64,000 nucleotides of DNA from Meloidogyne chitwoodi (GCA_015183035.1 JACZZP010000007.1:248001-312000), one strand, 5' to 3'; positions 37,101 to 49,270 are shown, numbered from the stretch's first letter. Translations and numbers: made by a program. The notes: a model not told the origin generated them from the letters alone.

Positions 37101-38137
37101 AGATAAACATCTCTCTTGTTCAATTTGTTGTGATAAATTAGTAATTGTAACGAGTAATTGATCTTTTTCTTGCTGAATACTTGCTAAACGTAAATCAGAA
37201 AAATTGTCCTCATTTTTTTGTAAAAGTGGAGAATTAATTTGAACATTTTTTGACTTTATTAATTCTTCCATTTTAAATTTGACATCTCTCAATTCATTTT
37301 GTAAAGCTGTTTTTTCTTCTAATGCGTGGGTTAAGGCCTGAAAAATTTTTTTTATAATCTTTAGACCACTAAAAATGTTCAAAAAGTTAAAAAAATTAAT
37401 TGTTATATTATTAAAATTTAAATATACACAATTTGTAATTGTTGAATAACATTATTAACGTGTAAGGGAGTCTCTCGGCCATCCTTATTAGCATCATTTT
37501 TTTCTATCAAAAGATTATAAGCTGTGTATAATTCAGAATAGCTTTTGTGCTTAAAATTTATTTTAAAATATATTTTAAAAATAAATTAAATTTAAACAAA
37601 CAAGTGAATTAAGTTTTGAAAGAGCATTGGTCAATTCTTGTTGTTTTTGAATTAATAAACTTCTCGAACCATTCAAATCAGTCTGAAATTGATATTTTTG
37701 TGAATAATTAAATAATACTTAAAATTAAAAAAACCTCGTCAATCCGCAGATTTTCAGGCACAGAATAGCAACGAACTTGATTATTTGCTTCTTTTTGATT
37801 ATACGGAAGTAGCTCACTTGCTGAGCTTCCAGCAGGTCCATTTATTAAATTTCCTTCGTTTAATGTACTTGTTTCACTCGCAGATTTTGAAAAATTGGGA
37901 AGAATTAAAGGGGAGGAAGATGAAGAGTTATTAATATTCAAAACGTTATTATTATTCACATTAACCTCCAAACCATTTGTTGAATTAATTAAAGGGTCAA
38001 AGTCATAATTACGCTGATTTTTTGATTGAAATTTCTTCAACTGAAAAAAAAATAAAAAAATAATCTTTAAAAAAATAAACCAAATTCTTTGCATGAAGAA
38101 TGCGATCATTAGATTGTTGATCTTCGTCTTCGTTCAT
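34138..38137 (-). CDS. GOLGA2: Golgin GM130 (GOLGA2-like) coiled-coil protein
   Basis: A cis-Golgi tether. The start MNEDEDQQSNDRILHAKN is at 38137, and the N-terminal part is Asn/Ser-rich. From about 37,700 to 34,700 nearly all exons encode long coiled coil (for example LTHALEEKTALQNELRDVKF and QIEQLKNELNEAMERIGEFE). The diagnostic block is the GM130-type ALETENESIGEYVALYRFQR near 34,800. The C-terminus ends ARCTGCVGCRGEMSNL, with a CTGCVGC cluster not known to me in other golgins. Acidic Lys/Glu linkers lie at 34,980-35,120. An N-terminal p115-binding basic segment, typical of vertebrate GM130, was not clearly seen. Confidence 0.8.
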
Positions 38138-38819
38138 TTTGCAATTAATTTAAAGTAATAATTGTTTAGTTTCAATCATTTGTGTCTAAAAATAAAAATA
38201 AAATTAAACAAATTTTTATAAATTATTTAAAACAAGACTTGTCCAAAAAAAGAAGAAAAAACACAAATAAAACATAAAATTAAGGTTAAAATGGATAAAT
38301 TAGAGAGAAGGTTAAAATAAGAGAGTAAACAAATAACGGAATAAAATGTAATTTTGTTTAATTTAAATAAAAAGATGTCTTTCCTTCTCTAACACTGAAC
38401 TATTTTTTTAATGGGATGAAATGACAAAATATAAACAGAATGCCAAAAATTTAAATTTTTAAGCGAAAAACCGGCAGGAAATCTGCTTCCCTGAACTTCC
38501 TACCTAAAAAAAGCACAAAAATTCTCGAATATTTTAATACGCTATAAAAATTTTAAAATATTTAATTCCCTAAAAATTTTCATAAACCTAAAAAAAGTTC
38601 CAAAAGCACCACACCAATTCGTCCAACAGACACTGCAGAATCCACCAGACATTTACTAAATGCTTAAAAAAATTTAAAGTTTAAAGTAAAAAGAAGAAAA
38701 AGATGAAAGGACAAAGACATGGACAAGAACAAAACTAAACACACACAAAGAAAATGAGAGGGGCGCGAGCGCTTTTATAAAAATTTTGGCGCAATTTTTC
38801 AAAAAATAAAATTTTTCTT
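38138..38819. other. Spacer upstream of GM130
   Basis: Holds the GM130 promoter region. It includes a locally GC-rich GGGGCGCGAGCGC at 38760-38772. No gene is seen. Confidence 0.4.
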
Positions 38820-39700
38820 ACCAAGACCAGTTGGAGGAAGATATTGAATGAAGTCCAGGGTGCCAGCTGATGCTCCAGTGAACACAACAGTGCAGGAGTC
38901 GTTTACCTTTAAAAAAGCCTACCCCTTCCCAGTTACTTAATTACCATTTTTTAAAATAAAATTAAAAAAAAGGAACCACACCCACTGCCAACAATCGTAA
39001 ACAGAGCTCCTTGAATTGGTTTTCCAGTGCACATGAAGAACACAGCTCCTGTACATGTAGACGTTCTAAATTGAAAGAATAAGTACTAAAAAAATTTAAT
39101 AAAAAAACTAGTCGTGGTGGTTGACGTTCATCATTAAATGGCGCCATAGGGACAGTGCTGTAGTCGAACACCTGCTGTCCCCACCCTCCCGGGGTTGGAT
39201 CTTTTCCATTTCAAAAAATAGAAAAAAACTAAAAAGTTTATTGGATCTTAATGGAAAAGATCCGACCCCAAAAATAAAATAATAAAAAATAAAACACCTC
39301 TCCAAACAGGGCTCCCTTCGTACATTACCAGGGCAACGGAGTCGCATGTTGTAGCACTGAAACCAGAAAGGACAATTAGATCCTGAAGCAGTGCCCAAAC
39401 CTCACATCTATGTACTCTCGAAGAGCTTTAAATTAAAAGTGAATGGACGAATAAAAATTTAAAAAGAAAACCTGAAGACACTGCTGAAATGCACAAGAAG
39501 AACATTGTCCATGTTGACGAACTAAAATGAAAATAAAAGTAAACCTGACGACACTGCAAGCATCCAGGTTAAACACTGCTCCAGTTGAGTTGACGGCCAG
39601 CCTAAAAAAGAAGAAGTGAGTGTTCTGAACTCAAAGACAACTCAAAACGCCATTCATAGCAATTTCTGTCCTGTTGACGAGTTCCTAAAATTTGGTGAAA
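38820..39700 (-). CDS. Possible multi-exon cysteine-rich protein (structure unresolved)
   Basis: Several short minus-strand segments with good splice borders are less A/T-rich than their surroundings and repeat a theme. A 57-bp exon (39545-39601) and a 50-bp exon join in one open frame to give QLEQCLTWMLAV and RQHGQCSSCAFQQCLQ. Related pieces are CYNMRLRCPGN (near 39340) and QELCSSCALENQFKELC (near 39020). A full model without stops could not be made: the 39400 segment breaks the frame. Alternative frames of the same exons also read plausibly (for example CTGAVFFMCTGKPIQGA), so the frame itself is uncertain. It could be a secreted Cys-rich protein gene or a decaying one. Confidence 0.3.
39195..39270. 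repeat. Short hairpin
   Basis: GGGGTTGGATCTTTTCCATTT and, about 30 bp on, AATGGAAAAGATCCGACCCC are near-perfect inverses. Confidence 0.5.
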
Positions 39701-41299
39701 ATAATACCTTTTTAATCAAATTTTTAACTTTTTTTTTTTAATTTTAGCGTGCGCATGCATATAAAGATAAAATACGAATGAAAAACGAATAAAAAATATA
39801 AAAAAACGTGAAAAAAAACGTAAAAAACACGGGTGCACCCACACAATTTCTGACGAAAAATCTTAAGATTTATCACAACCACTGTTTATTTCTATACATT
39901 GACGCAAACACTACACTATTTCGTTTTGGCGTAATGTTAACATTTGAATTTTAATAAATCAATAAAAAAAATAATTCTGAAAATAAATACAAAAGTAAAA
40001 GATAAAATTCTGATTTTTATTTTTACAAACTACAATAAAATAAATTCTTATTTTTGTAAGTTTTACAATTCTGATTTTTGATTTTTACAATTCTGATTTT
40101 TTAACCTTTACAATTCTTTCTTTATTTTTACAGTTCTGATTTTCAATTTTTACAATTCTGATTTCTTTTTTTACAATTCTGATTTTTAATATATTTTCCC
40201 TTATTTTATTAAAACCTCTCATATTTAATTTGCCCCCAATTCTTATTTTATAATAAACACCCCCAACTTTACACAAATCACTACAAAATAGTTTGGGGGT
40301 AGTTTTTTTTAGTGTTCAGCGAATTCGCCGAATGGCGCCTAAACGACGGAGAATTCATAAAAACGTGAAAATCATATTAAAATGTTTAAATTTTTATTTT
40401 ATTTTTTAAACTTATTTGTTAAAATATTAAAAAAAGTTTTATCTCAGGTGATTGCCAACTGATTGGAATTGGACGCTTGGGCGCAGAGTTATTAGAGCTC
40501 ATTTATTTTATTTTTTCAAAGTTTTTTATTTTATTTTTTTTTAATTTTTACTGTTTCTTCCACTTTTTCAATTTACTAATTTATTCTCTACTAAATCCCT
40601 GAGGCGTTACTTATAATTAAATTAATTTATTTATTCTTTCAGTAATGAAACGTAGTATATAAAATTAATTTTATATAATCTTAAAATTAGAAATTAAAAA
40701 TGTTTATCAGAACTTTTTATATTTTATAAATTTAAATAAAAATTTAAAAAAAAAATTATTTTTTTTAGTGCGCGTCCAAATGTCCACTACGTCTAAATTC
40801 TCTAATTAAACCAAAAAAAACTCAAAAATCCTCTCATTTTTGAAAATTAAAATTAAAAAAGAAAAAACAATGGGCTAGAAATTCGGCAACTTAATCAAAC
40901 TAATTTAAATAATCAAAATAAAAAATTAATAATTTTTAGCCTAATTTTCCACCAAAAAATAATTATTTATTTTACTAATAAATTTTAAATAATTATATTT
41001 TTTGAATAAAAAAACTTTTTCTTTTTTTATTATTTTATTCTATAAATTTATTCGTCAAATAGTAGTTAACTGATCAAAAATTATTAAAAAATGGCCATAA
41101 AAGAATTTTCAAAAAATTAATATTTTTAAACTATATTTTAATAAAATATAGTGGTAAAAAATTGCAATTTTTAATGTTTTAAAATTGAGAAAAAAATTTT
41201 TTTAATTAATTTAAAAATTATTAGAATAATTAAAAAATATTTTTTATAATTTTAGAAATTTAATTAATTAATTTAAAAAATAATTTTTTTTTAATTAAA
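39701..41299. other. Intergenic region
   Basis: No gene is seen. It contains a cluster of TTTACAATTCTGATTTTT (39975-40185), GCGAATTCGCCGAATGGCGC at 40318-40343 and long A/T runs. The last few hundred bases are presumably upstream of the small peptide gene. Confidence 0.4.
39975..40185 (-). repeat. TTACAATTCTGATTTTT cluster
   Basis: Five to six degenerate units of TTTTTACAATTCTGATTTTT, the complement of the unit in the 31226-31400 array. Confidence 0.6.
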
Positions 41300-42055
41300 A
41301 TGATCGGCAGCAAGATAAAAAGAAAAAAGGCTAATTATTACCTCTTATTTATTTTATTTTATTTTTTAATTTTTTATATTCAACAAGCACAATGTAGATA
41401 TCGTTATAGAACAGGTAAAATTATTATTTTTAATTTTTAAGAAATAAAAAAAGGAAAAATAAAAAATAAATTAACTCTTCTATCATAGAACTTGCTTAGT
41501 TCAAAGCCTTGTAAAGCCGCCTAATTTGCATCTAAAATTATGAAATTTTGCATAAATATTCTTTATTGTGTTAGCTAACATTGCTTAAAATTTCAAAATT
41601 TTTTATTAAGTATTTCAAATGTTATAGCCAAAAAAGTCAATAAAAAAGAGAAAAATTCTGATATTTTTAACTTGAACTTCTGAAATAATTAATCTAAAAT
41701 TCTGAAATTTTGTTATATGTTAGACAACACAATTAAGGACATCTGTACAAAATTTGAACGCCCTAGGCCCTCTTATCGTGATTTTATAAGACTTCGCCCA
41801 AACGTACTCCAACACAGAACAAATGTTTTAAAAATAGGAAAAAAAATTAATTTTTTTTAAATAATTATTTTTTTCTTTTTAATATCTTCAGAACCAATGC
41901 CGGATAGTGGGCAAGTTTTAAAAATTAATTCAATATTTTATTTCAATTTTTTAACATAATTATTATTTAGTTATGTAGAAGAAACGCCTGAACTGATTTA
42001 CAGGGCAAAAAGATTAGCTAATTCATTTTTGAATTATTTAAATGGAAATAATTGA
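41300..42055 (+). CDS. Small secreted peptide precursor (72 residues), family unknown
   Basis: Three exons (41300-41414, 41892-41910, 41971-42055). Exon 1 encodes a basic start MIGSKIKRKK and a strong signal sequence (YYLLFILFYFLIFYIQQAQC), then RYRYRT. A 19-bp micro-exon gives EPMPDS, and the last exon gives GYVEETPELIYRAKRLANSF then LNYLNGNN and stop. The second intron begins GCAAGT, a GC-AG intron, and the phases agree throughout. The mature part, about 40 residues, has one Cys, a KR pair that could be cleaved, and a helical amphipathic tail. It looks like a neuropeptide or small secreted protein, but no family was recognised. Confidence 0.5.
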
Positions 42056-42426
42056 AAAGAGAAGCAAAAAAATATATTAAAAACAGCGAATTTAAAAAAT
42101 AAAATATTTTTTTAAAATAAAGCCTCCCCCAAAAGACAGTTGGAAAAATAAATTCCCTTTTTGGTGGCTTTATTTTTTTTAATTTATAAAAAATATTTAA
42201 AATTTATTTCAACCTTAAAATGATGCCGAAATCAAACTATTTTTAAAAACATTTTAGTGAAAATTTGTCGGCATCAGATGGATCTCATTTTTTAAAGATT
42301 TATTTTCAATATTTAAATAAAAAATTTGTATTTTTTTAATTAATTTAATTATTTTAATTTTTAAAATTAAAAAAAAAAAGAAAATAAAAGTTATTATTTT
42401 AAAGAAGTAATGCAAATTAAAAATAT

Positions 42427-42491
42427 TACCGCCAAAAGGATTCGAACCTCTATCTGAGTCGGTGACATTTACCACTAAACCACCCTACAAT
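42427..42491 (-). repeat. tRNA-like sequence (Gly-like)
   Basis: Minus strand: GGTGGTTTAGTGGTAAATGT and GAGGTTCGAATCC resemble the A and B boxes of tRNA-Gly, but the acceptor arms (TGTAGGG / TGGCGGT) do not pair. Probably a pseudogene or retroposon. Confidence 0.55.
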
Positions 42492-42811
42492 ATTTTTAAA
42501 AGTTTTTAAAACACTATTTATATTAAAAAATGATTCGGCAATTTTGTCTAAAATTTACTTAAAGTTGTTCAAAAAACGTTCAAAACCCAAAGAGAATTTT
42601 TATGAGACTCAAATGTAAATAAATCAAATTAATCTCACAGTTGAGACTTTTGTAAGGCTTTATATATAAATCTTTAATGTCATATGGCTAAACAACCAAA
42701 CATCACACTATTTTTAATTAATTAATCACCCTATTATTTGTTTCCTATTCCCTCAACTTTAAAATCATTTGATGTTTTCTTATAACTTTATTTACTTTTC
42801 TTGTTTAGTAG

Positions 42812-42934
42812 CTCTTTAATGTTAGAACGGGTACAGCCCGACTAGGCGCAGAACAATATGCTAAATGAAGAGAATTAGAAAGAGAAAACGAGAGACTATT
42901 TGCGCCTAGTCGGGCGTCTCTCTTTAATGTTAGA
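42812..42934. repeat. GC-rich hairpin flanked by direct repeats
   Basis: GCCCGACTAGGCGCA (42836-42850) and TGCGCCTAGTCGGGC (42901-42915) are exact inverses. CTCTTTAATGTTAGA flanks the structure on both sides (42812-42826 and 42920-42934). Confidence 0.65.
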
Positions 42935-43175
42935 CATAAAGAAAAATAGTACATAAAAATGAGACAGACAAATAAACAACTTTTAGCTTTTTAAGTAGAA
43001 ATAGTACATAAAAATGAGACAGACAGTAAACAAATTTTCTTGTTTGTGGACTTTTACCTTTTATAAAAATAAAATGATTTTCTGATTTATTTTATTTACT
43101 TATTTAACTTGTTTAAGAACCTTAATAATTCTAATTTCTTAAATATTCGCACAATTTTTTAAAAATTTGTTAAAA

Positions 43176-46100
43176 ATGATGATGATAACCCCTCTTCGTA
43201 AGGCCTCTTCCTCTAGATTAGTCAAACAATTTTCTGTAAGTTTTAAATTTTGTTTTTAAATTTTAATTAATTTTTTTTTTAAGGAAACCAATGTTCTTTC
43301 AAACGGCGATGAGATTTTGGATAGAGGAGAACTTGCAAAACTTGAAAATCGTTTTGTTTTTGAATGTGCTTGGGAAGTTGTAAATAAAGGTTTATTTTTA
43401 AGTAGCTTAGAATAAAATTCTTTTTAGTTGGAGGTATTTACACCGTTCTTCGTACCAAAGCTCCAATTAGCACTGATGAACTTGGAGATCAATACTATAT
43501 GATGGTTTGACTTTTTCTTTATTTTTTGGTATTGCCATTTTTTGTCAGGGTCCATTCGTCGAAGAACGCGTTCGCCTTGAAATGGAAATTTTAGATCCAG
43601 AAACTGCTAATTTAAAATACACAATTGATCAAATGGCAGAATGGGGATTTAGAGTTGTTTATGGTCGTTGGTTAATTGATGGATATCCTAAATGTTTGCT
43701 TTTTGACATTGGCTCTGCTGCATGGAAATTGGATACCTGGAAACATGAGGTTTTTTCTTTAAGATTTTGTGAGAGGTTTTTAGTCTTTTACCTTTTAATT
43801 AAAACGTTTAGATCCCTAAACTTGGAGCCTAATTCTTTTCTGTTATTTATTTTATCTTTTTAGCTTTGGGAAAGATGTCAAATTGGTGTTCCTTTTCTCG
43901 ATCGAGAAGCCAATGATTGCATAATTTTTGGCTTTTTAGTAGCCATTTTTCTAAAGACTTTTATTGATTCATCACAAGATTTTGATCCTCATATTGTTGC
44001 ACACTTTCACGAATGGCAAGCGGGTATTGGATTAATTATGTGCAGGTTTATTTTTTTAAATTTTATTATTGAAATTTTTCTTAATTTTCCCTTCAGAATG
44101 TGGAAACTAAAAATAGCAACATTGCTTACTACACATGCTACTCTATTAGGAAGACACTTATGCGCTTCTGGAGCTGATTTATACAATAAATTGTCTACTG
44201 TATATTTTTTAAAGCTATCCAAAATTTAAAAAAATATTTTAAGTTTAATGTCGATGAAGAAGCTGGAAGACTTCAAATTTATCATCGCTATTGTTTAGAA
44301 CGAGCAGCAGTTAATATTGCTGATGTTTTTACAACTGTTAGGTATTTTAATTTAATTCTTTTGTGTCAAAATGGATTTAAAACTTTGTCTTTTTTAATTT
44401 AAAAATATTTGCCTTTACTGGGATTCGAACCTTGACCCTTATGCAGTGAAATTAGTAACTTTGCCACTACACCAAAATTATCAAGACAGAAGACCCTTCC
44501 ATTTTTGCTTTGTCTTTATTCTTTTAAACACTGAAAATTATTTAAAAAAATTTAAAATTATAAATTATTTTTTAGTGAAATTACTGGATTAGAAACTGAA
44601 TTTCTGTTAAAACGTAAGCCTGATATTCTCACTCCAAATGGGCTAAATGTTGTTAAATTTGCTGCATTACACGAATTTCAAGTATTAATAAAAATTTTAA
44701 AATTAATTTTTTTCTATTTTGTTCAGAATTTACATGCTCAAAATAAAGAGAAAATTCATGATTTTATACGTGGTCACTTTTATGGGTATTTTTTTTTTAA
44801 ATTTTAATTTTTATTTTTAGACATATGAATTTTGATTTGGATAAAGTTTTATATTTCTTCACTGCTGGAAGATATGAATTTAATAATAAAGGAGGAGATT
44901 TCTTTATTGAAGCGTTAGCTTCTTTAAATCATATGCTTCAGGTTTTTTTAATTTTTTTTAATTTTTAAATTCTTCTAGACATCAACAGAAAAACGTGTTA
45001 ATGGAGTGACTGTTGTAGCTTTTATTATTTATCCTGCAAATGCTCACTCTTTTAATGTTGATACTTTGCGTGGTCAAGCAGTGTAATATTTACATTTATT
45101 TTTTTAATATTTTTTACTTAAAATTTTTTATTTAAAGTTGTAAACAATTACGTGAAACCATTGTTAAGCTAAAAGAGAATATGGCTTCTAGGCTTTTTGA
45201 TTCTTGTTTAAGGTTTTTTAAATTCATATTTAATTTTTTATTGATAAAATTTGGATAAAATTAAATTTTTATTTTTAAGAGGTCGAATTCCAGACATGGA
45301 AGAATTATTATTACCCGCAGAGCGTGTTCAATTAAAACGTTGTATTCTTTCTTCAAAAGTATTTTTTTAATATTTTTTTAAATTTTAAAAAATAAAATTA
45401 AGCGTGATACGCTTCCTCCTATATGCACCCATAATATGGATGATGATGTTTCTGATCCTGTTTTGTGTGCTTTTCGTCGCTGTCAACTTTTTAACTATGA
45501 ACATGATAGAGTCAAGGTTTATAATATTTAAAAGGAAAATATAATTCTGATTTTTTAAAATACAAAATTTCTGATTTTAATTTTTTGTAAAAATAAATGT
45601 GAAACACAAATTCTAATAAAAAGCAGAAAAAATACAATTAATTCTGATTTTGTGCGTATACAAAGGAAACACAAAATCAGAAAAATGCAAATGAAATTCT
45701 GATTTTTTTGTGATTAAATAATTCTGATTTATATATTTATTTTTCAGGTTGTTTTTCATCCAGAATTTCTCAGTTCTGTTTCTCCACTAATTGGATTAGA
45801 TTATGAAGATTTTGTTCGTGGCTGTCATTTGGGAGTTTTTCCTTCTTATTATGAGCCATGGGGGTATACACCAGGTTTTTTTTAATTTTTTTAATTATTT
45901 TTTTATTTTTTAGCTGAATGTACCGTAATGGGTATTCCTTCTGTAACAACAAATTTATCAGGTTTTGGCTCTTTTATTGAAAAACAAATACCAGACCATG
46001 ATAATTATGGTCTTTATATTGTTGATCGTAAAAAAGAAAATTCTCGTGAATCTGTCCGTCAATTGTCACAGATTTTATTTAATTATTGGTATATTTATTT

Positions 46101-46901
46101 AAATTTTAATTATTTTTATATTTTATTTTAAATTTAAGTTATTTTTTTAAATATTTTAATAATTCTTATTTGTGGTTAAGTTGGATATGTGAATTTTATT
46201 TAAATAAATTATAATTAGAATTTTAATAAAAATTATTATAATGGCGGCTATGATGATTAAAAATGTCTGATACGAGAAGCTAAAAAAATAAATAAAATTA
46301 AGCTTCAATGAAATCTAATTCGTACTGTTTGAGCCTCCCAAATAAAAAAATTTTATTTTTTTAATTATCAAAAAAACAAATTTCAAAATTTTTAAGTACT
46401 TACTCAAGACGTCAACGTGTTATAGTTCGTAATAGAGCTGAACGAGTTAGTGAACTTTTGGACTGGAAAACACTTGGAGGAGTAACTTTTTTATATTTAA
46501 AAATTTAATATTTTCACAGTTGTATCGAGAAGCTCGTCGAATGGCTTTAAAAAAGATTTATCCAGATTTGGAATTGAAGACTTCAGAATTGCTGGCAAAA
46601 ATGCCACGTCCTCTTTCTGCTTCAAGTACACCAGTACATAGTGATTTAGAAACTGATTCTGACACTGAAGAACAACAAGAACACGAGGTTTTTTTATTAT
46701 TATTTTTTAATTTAAATTAATTTTTTTCTGAACAATTTTTTTAATTTTGTCTAAAAAGGGTTTAAAAAATTTTTTTAATCTTTTTTTTACTTTTTTTTTG
46801 GGACTCAAAATTTTTGTTTTTTCATTTTTTTAAATTTTCCTATTATTTATAATTAAAAAAAATTTATTTTACAGAATTTGGCCTGGAACGATGCTTCCTA
46901 A
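43176..46901 (+). CDS. gsy-1: Glycogen synthase (GT3 family)
   Basis: Transfers glucose from UDP-glucose to glycogen in the cytosol. It starts [16 protein letters not shown]. Family blocks in order: [101 protein letters not shown], and the catalytic [19 protein letters not shown] with both conserved glutamates. Then [20 protein letters not shown] and [17 protein letters not shown] follow. The tail [20 protein letters not shown] is serine-rich and acidic, like the regulatory phosphorylated tail of animal glycogen synthases, though shorter. The final small exon gives NLAWNDAS. An intron holds a tRNA-like sequence (44411-44480), and another (45535-45745) is a TTCTGATTTT cluster. Confidence 0.95.
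44411..44480 (-). repeat. tRNA-like sequence in a glycogen synthase intron
   Basis: Minus strand: TTTGGTGTAGTGGCAAAG (A box) and CAAGGTTCGAATCC (B box). Antisense to the gene; arms do not pair. Confidence 0.55.
45535..45745. repeat. TTCTGATTTT motif cluster in a gsy-1 intron
   Basis: Both orientations occur: AATTCTGATTTT and AAAATCAGAAA, with AAACACAAA spacers. Confidence 0.55.
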
Positions 46902-47467
46902 ATAAAAACAAATTTCTTCACTTTTGGTATGGCAATTTTTAAAAAATAATTTAATTAATTAGTGACACTTTTAGTGACTTAATAATATTTTTTTATTTTT
47001 TTAAAAAAAGCTCAATTAGATATATTTTTTTAAATTAGTAATTTAGTTTTAGTTTCTTACTTATATTTTATTTTTATACTCTATAAAAAAATTTGTAGTA
47101 GAGTTAAAATTAATTTAAAAAAAAACTAATTTTTTAATAAAATTTAAACACTGCTATAAATTAATTTTTTTTAATTAATTCTAAAAATCATTTACTATGT
47201 GACATATATATATTAATTATTTTAAACAAATTAATTAATTAACTACCATTTATATATTTATTTTTAGTCACATAAAACAAACTTACACAAAGCCATTTTT
47301 TATTTTTAAAAAAAATATTATTTATACATGACAAATATAAAATTAAAAAATATATCTTTTTTTAAATGTGACAAAATGTTAAAAAACAAAAAAAAGATTA
47401 GATTATATACTTGGTAATTATGCTAAAAAAAATTGAAGAAAATTTTGGGATATTTTTTTGTTTTTTT
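46902..47467. other. Convergent spacer between gsy-1 and the elongase
   Basis: A/T-rich sequence holding the two facing 3' ends. No gene is seen. Confidence 0.4.
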
Positions 47468-48835
47468 TTAATCTTCTTTTTTAGAATTATTTTTTATTAT
47501 TTTTAAATTATTTGTTATTTTTCTTCGCCTTTCTTCTTTTCCTTTTAACAAATATGCTTTTACAAAAAAGCGTGAAAATAATACAGCAAATGCTGAATAT
47601 ATTGTAAAGCAAATGCACATATTTTGAACAGATTGTTGACAAACAAATGTTGAATCTCTTGTTAATTTTAGAAAGGCAACGTAGAGGGAAATGGAAACAC
47701 CAATAAGCATCTGAAATATTTTTTGGTATTGGACATTTTGTAATATTTTTGGGTATTGGACATTTTGTAATATTTTTGGGTATTGGACATTTTGTAATAT
47801 TTTTGGGTATTGGACATTTTGTAATATTTTTGGGTATTGGACATTTTGTAATATTTTTGCACTTTCAATTTTTCAGCAAAACTTGCCTGAGTTGTCTGCG
47901 CAGCAGTAACACTCATAGAAATCCATTTTGGTGCTCTAAGTCCAATACATGCAGCTGCATAGTAAGTATACATAATTGAATGAACCATATAATTTAATTG
48001 AATAAACCAACGACCAGCAGCTGTCAATTCTGTTGCCGAATGCCAACTTAAAAATTATAATTTAAAAAATTAAAATTTTTAATAAAAACAAAAAATAAAC
48101 AACCTATAAATGAGAACAACAGCATGATGAAACCAATGTAAAAATATTAGAGGTCTTTTTCTCAAAAGCAAAAAAACAGTGTCTCCAAATTCAGCAATTT
48201 TTGACAATGCAAAACACATTGCCCAAAAAGCTACTGGTTCTGTGGGTGAAAATGATAAACAAATTGAATCTTGAAATCCTCTATTTAATAAAACATGGAA
48301 AAATTCTTGGCCAAAACGCCAAGCCCCCATTGTTGAAAATATTGCTAATCCAATATTCCAGAAAAATAGGAAAAAGCGAAGGTCAAAAGGTTTTTTATCT
48401 TCCATCCATTTTTTGAGTGAATAAACACCTATAGATAATAATAAAAATTAGAAAAAGTTTGTTAGGTTGCAATGATGCAGTGGTTAGTGTGCTCGACTGC
48501 ATTTGACGGATGGTCAAGGTTCGATACCCAGTGAAAGTTTTTATTTTTAATTTTGGTAAAAATGAGTTTTAATTGGGGAAATTAAGTTGCAGTAATTATC
48601 CATATTTTTTTTAAATTAAAAAAATAATTTTTAAACCTCCAACATAAGCCAAAACAATATAAATTGAGTAATGCCAGTGTTGAGTAAACAATCTATGTGT
48701 AAGTTCTGAATTCCAAAGTTTTTCTTCAATAGGCCAGAGTTCATCATATTTGTACGGTATAAAATAGATTTTTGAACCTCCATATTTTTCCGTATTCCAA
48801 ATACCAAAATTGCTGTCATTTTTGTAAGAAATCAT
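47468..48835 (-). CDS. ELO-family very-long-chain fatty acid elongase
   Basis: An ER membrane 3-ketoacyl-CoA synthase. Four exons are seen. The N-terminus MISYKNDSNFGIWNTEKYGG is followed by membrane segments; AEFGDTVFLLLRKRPLIFLH leads to the catalytic HWFHHA box (HxxHH), then TAAGRWFIQLNYMVHSIMYT and Y..AA, the usual second ELO signature. The C-terminus is basic (KGKEERRRKITNNLK ... NNSKKED), fitting ER retention. The last intron (47886-47711) has a GC donor (CAG|GCAAGT), joins AAQTTQ to MLIGVSISLYVAF as expected for the family, and is mostly a 27-bp minisatellite. Which elongase paralogue it is cannot be told. Confidence 0.9.
47725..47859 (-). repeat. 27-bp minisatellite in an elongase intron
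   Basis: Exactly five copies of GGTATTGGACATTTTGTAAT + ATTTTTG (135 bp). Read on the minus strand it stays open as a nine-residue repeat QKYYKMSNT. The intron is 176 bp, so retention would shift the frame. Confidence 0.9.
48464..48536 (+). repeat. tRNA-like sequence in an elongase intron
   Basis: GATGCAGTGGTTAGTGTGCTCG and CAAGGTTCGATACC are A- and B-box-like. No acceptor pairing. Antisense to the gene. Confidence 0.55.
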
Positions 48836-49202
48836 TTTTTTTAATTTTTTTTCAAAAAAAAATCTAAAATTAATTTTAAAAAATTAAAGAAAATCTAAAA
48901 TTGATGTTAAATTAATTTAAAAATAAAAATTTGATAATGATAATTTTCAGATCAAAATAGTTGGGTATTTATATAAAATTCTATTTATGTCTTAATTTGT
49001 TAAATACGCGCGTTTTAAAGTCTCAAAAAATCAGCCCATTTTTCCTTTTTTTTTAATTAATGACTACAGAACACAATTTATTTATTAAAATTGAAATAAA
49101 AAGGTTCAATATATGTAAATGATTTTATTTAAAGTTTAATTTAAAAATATAAAGTACAAAAAATGTGCGCAACAATAGATTTTAAAATTCGTCTCTTACT
49201 CT

Positions 49203-49270
49203 ATTTCGGCGCAAAATTTTTTGGCGTTTACTAAATTTGTTTGCGCCCAAAAATGTCCGCGCCTAAAAAA
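49203..49270 (+). repeat. TTTCGGCGCA element, copy 1
   Basis: ATTTCGGCGCAAAATTTTTT then GGCGTTTAC ... TTTGCGCCC ... CGCGCCTAAA. Confidence 0.6.

Larger units (their letters stand above)
42056..43175. other. Intergenic region upstream of glycogen synthase
   Basis: Contains a tRNA-like sequence, a GC-rich hairpin with direct repeats (42812-42934) and a duplicated AATAGTACATAAAAATGAGA (near 42946 and 43004). No gene is seen. Confidence 0.45.

Noticed and set aside
47668..48027. A repeat-containing protein read through the elongase intron
   Set aside because: The elongase family alignment across AAQTTQ to MLIGVS requires splicing here; the repeat frame is then intronic. Retention is kept only as a finding.
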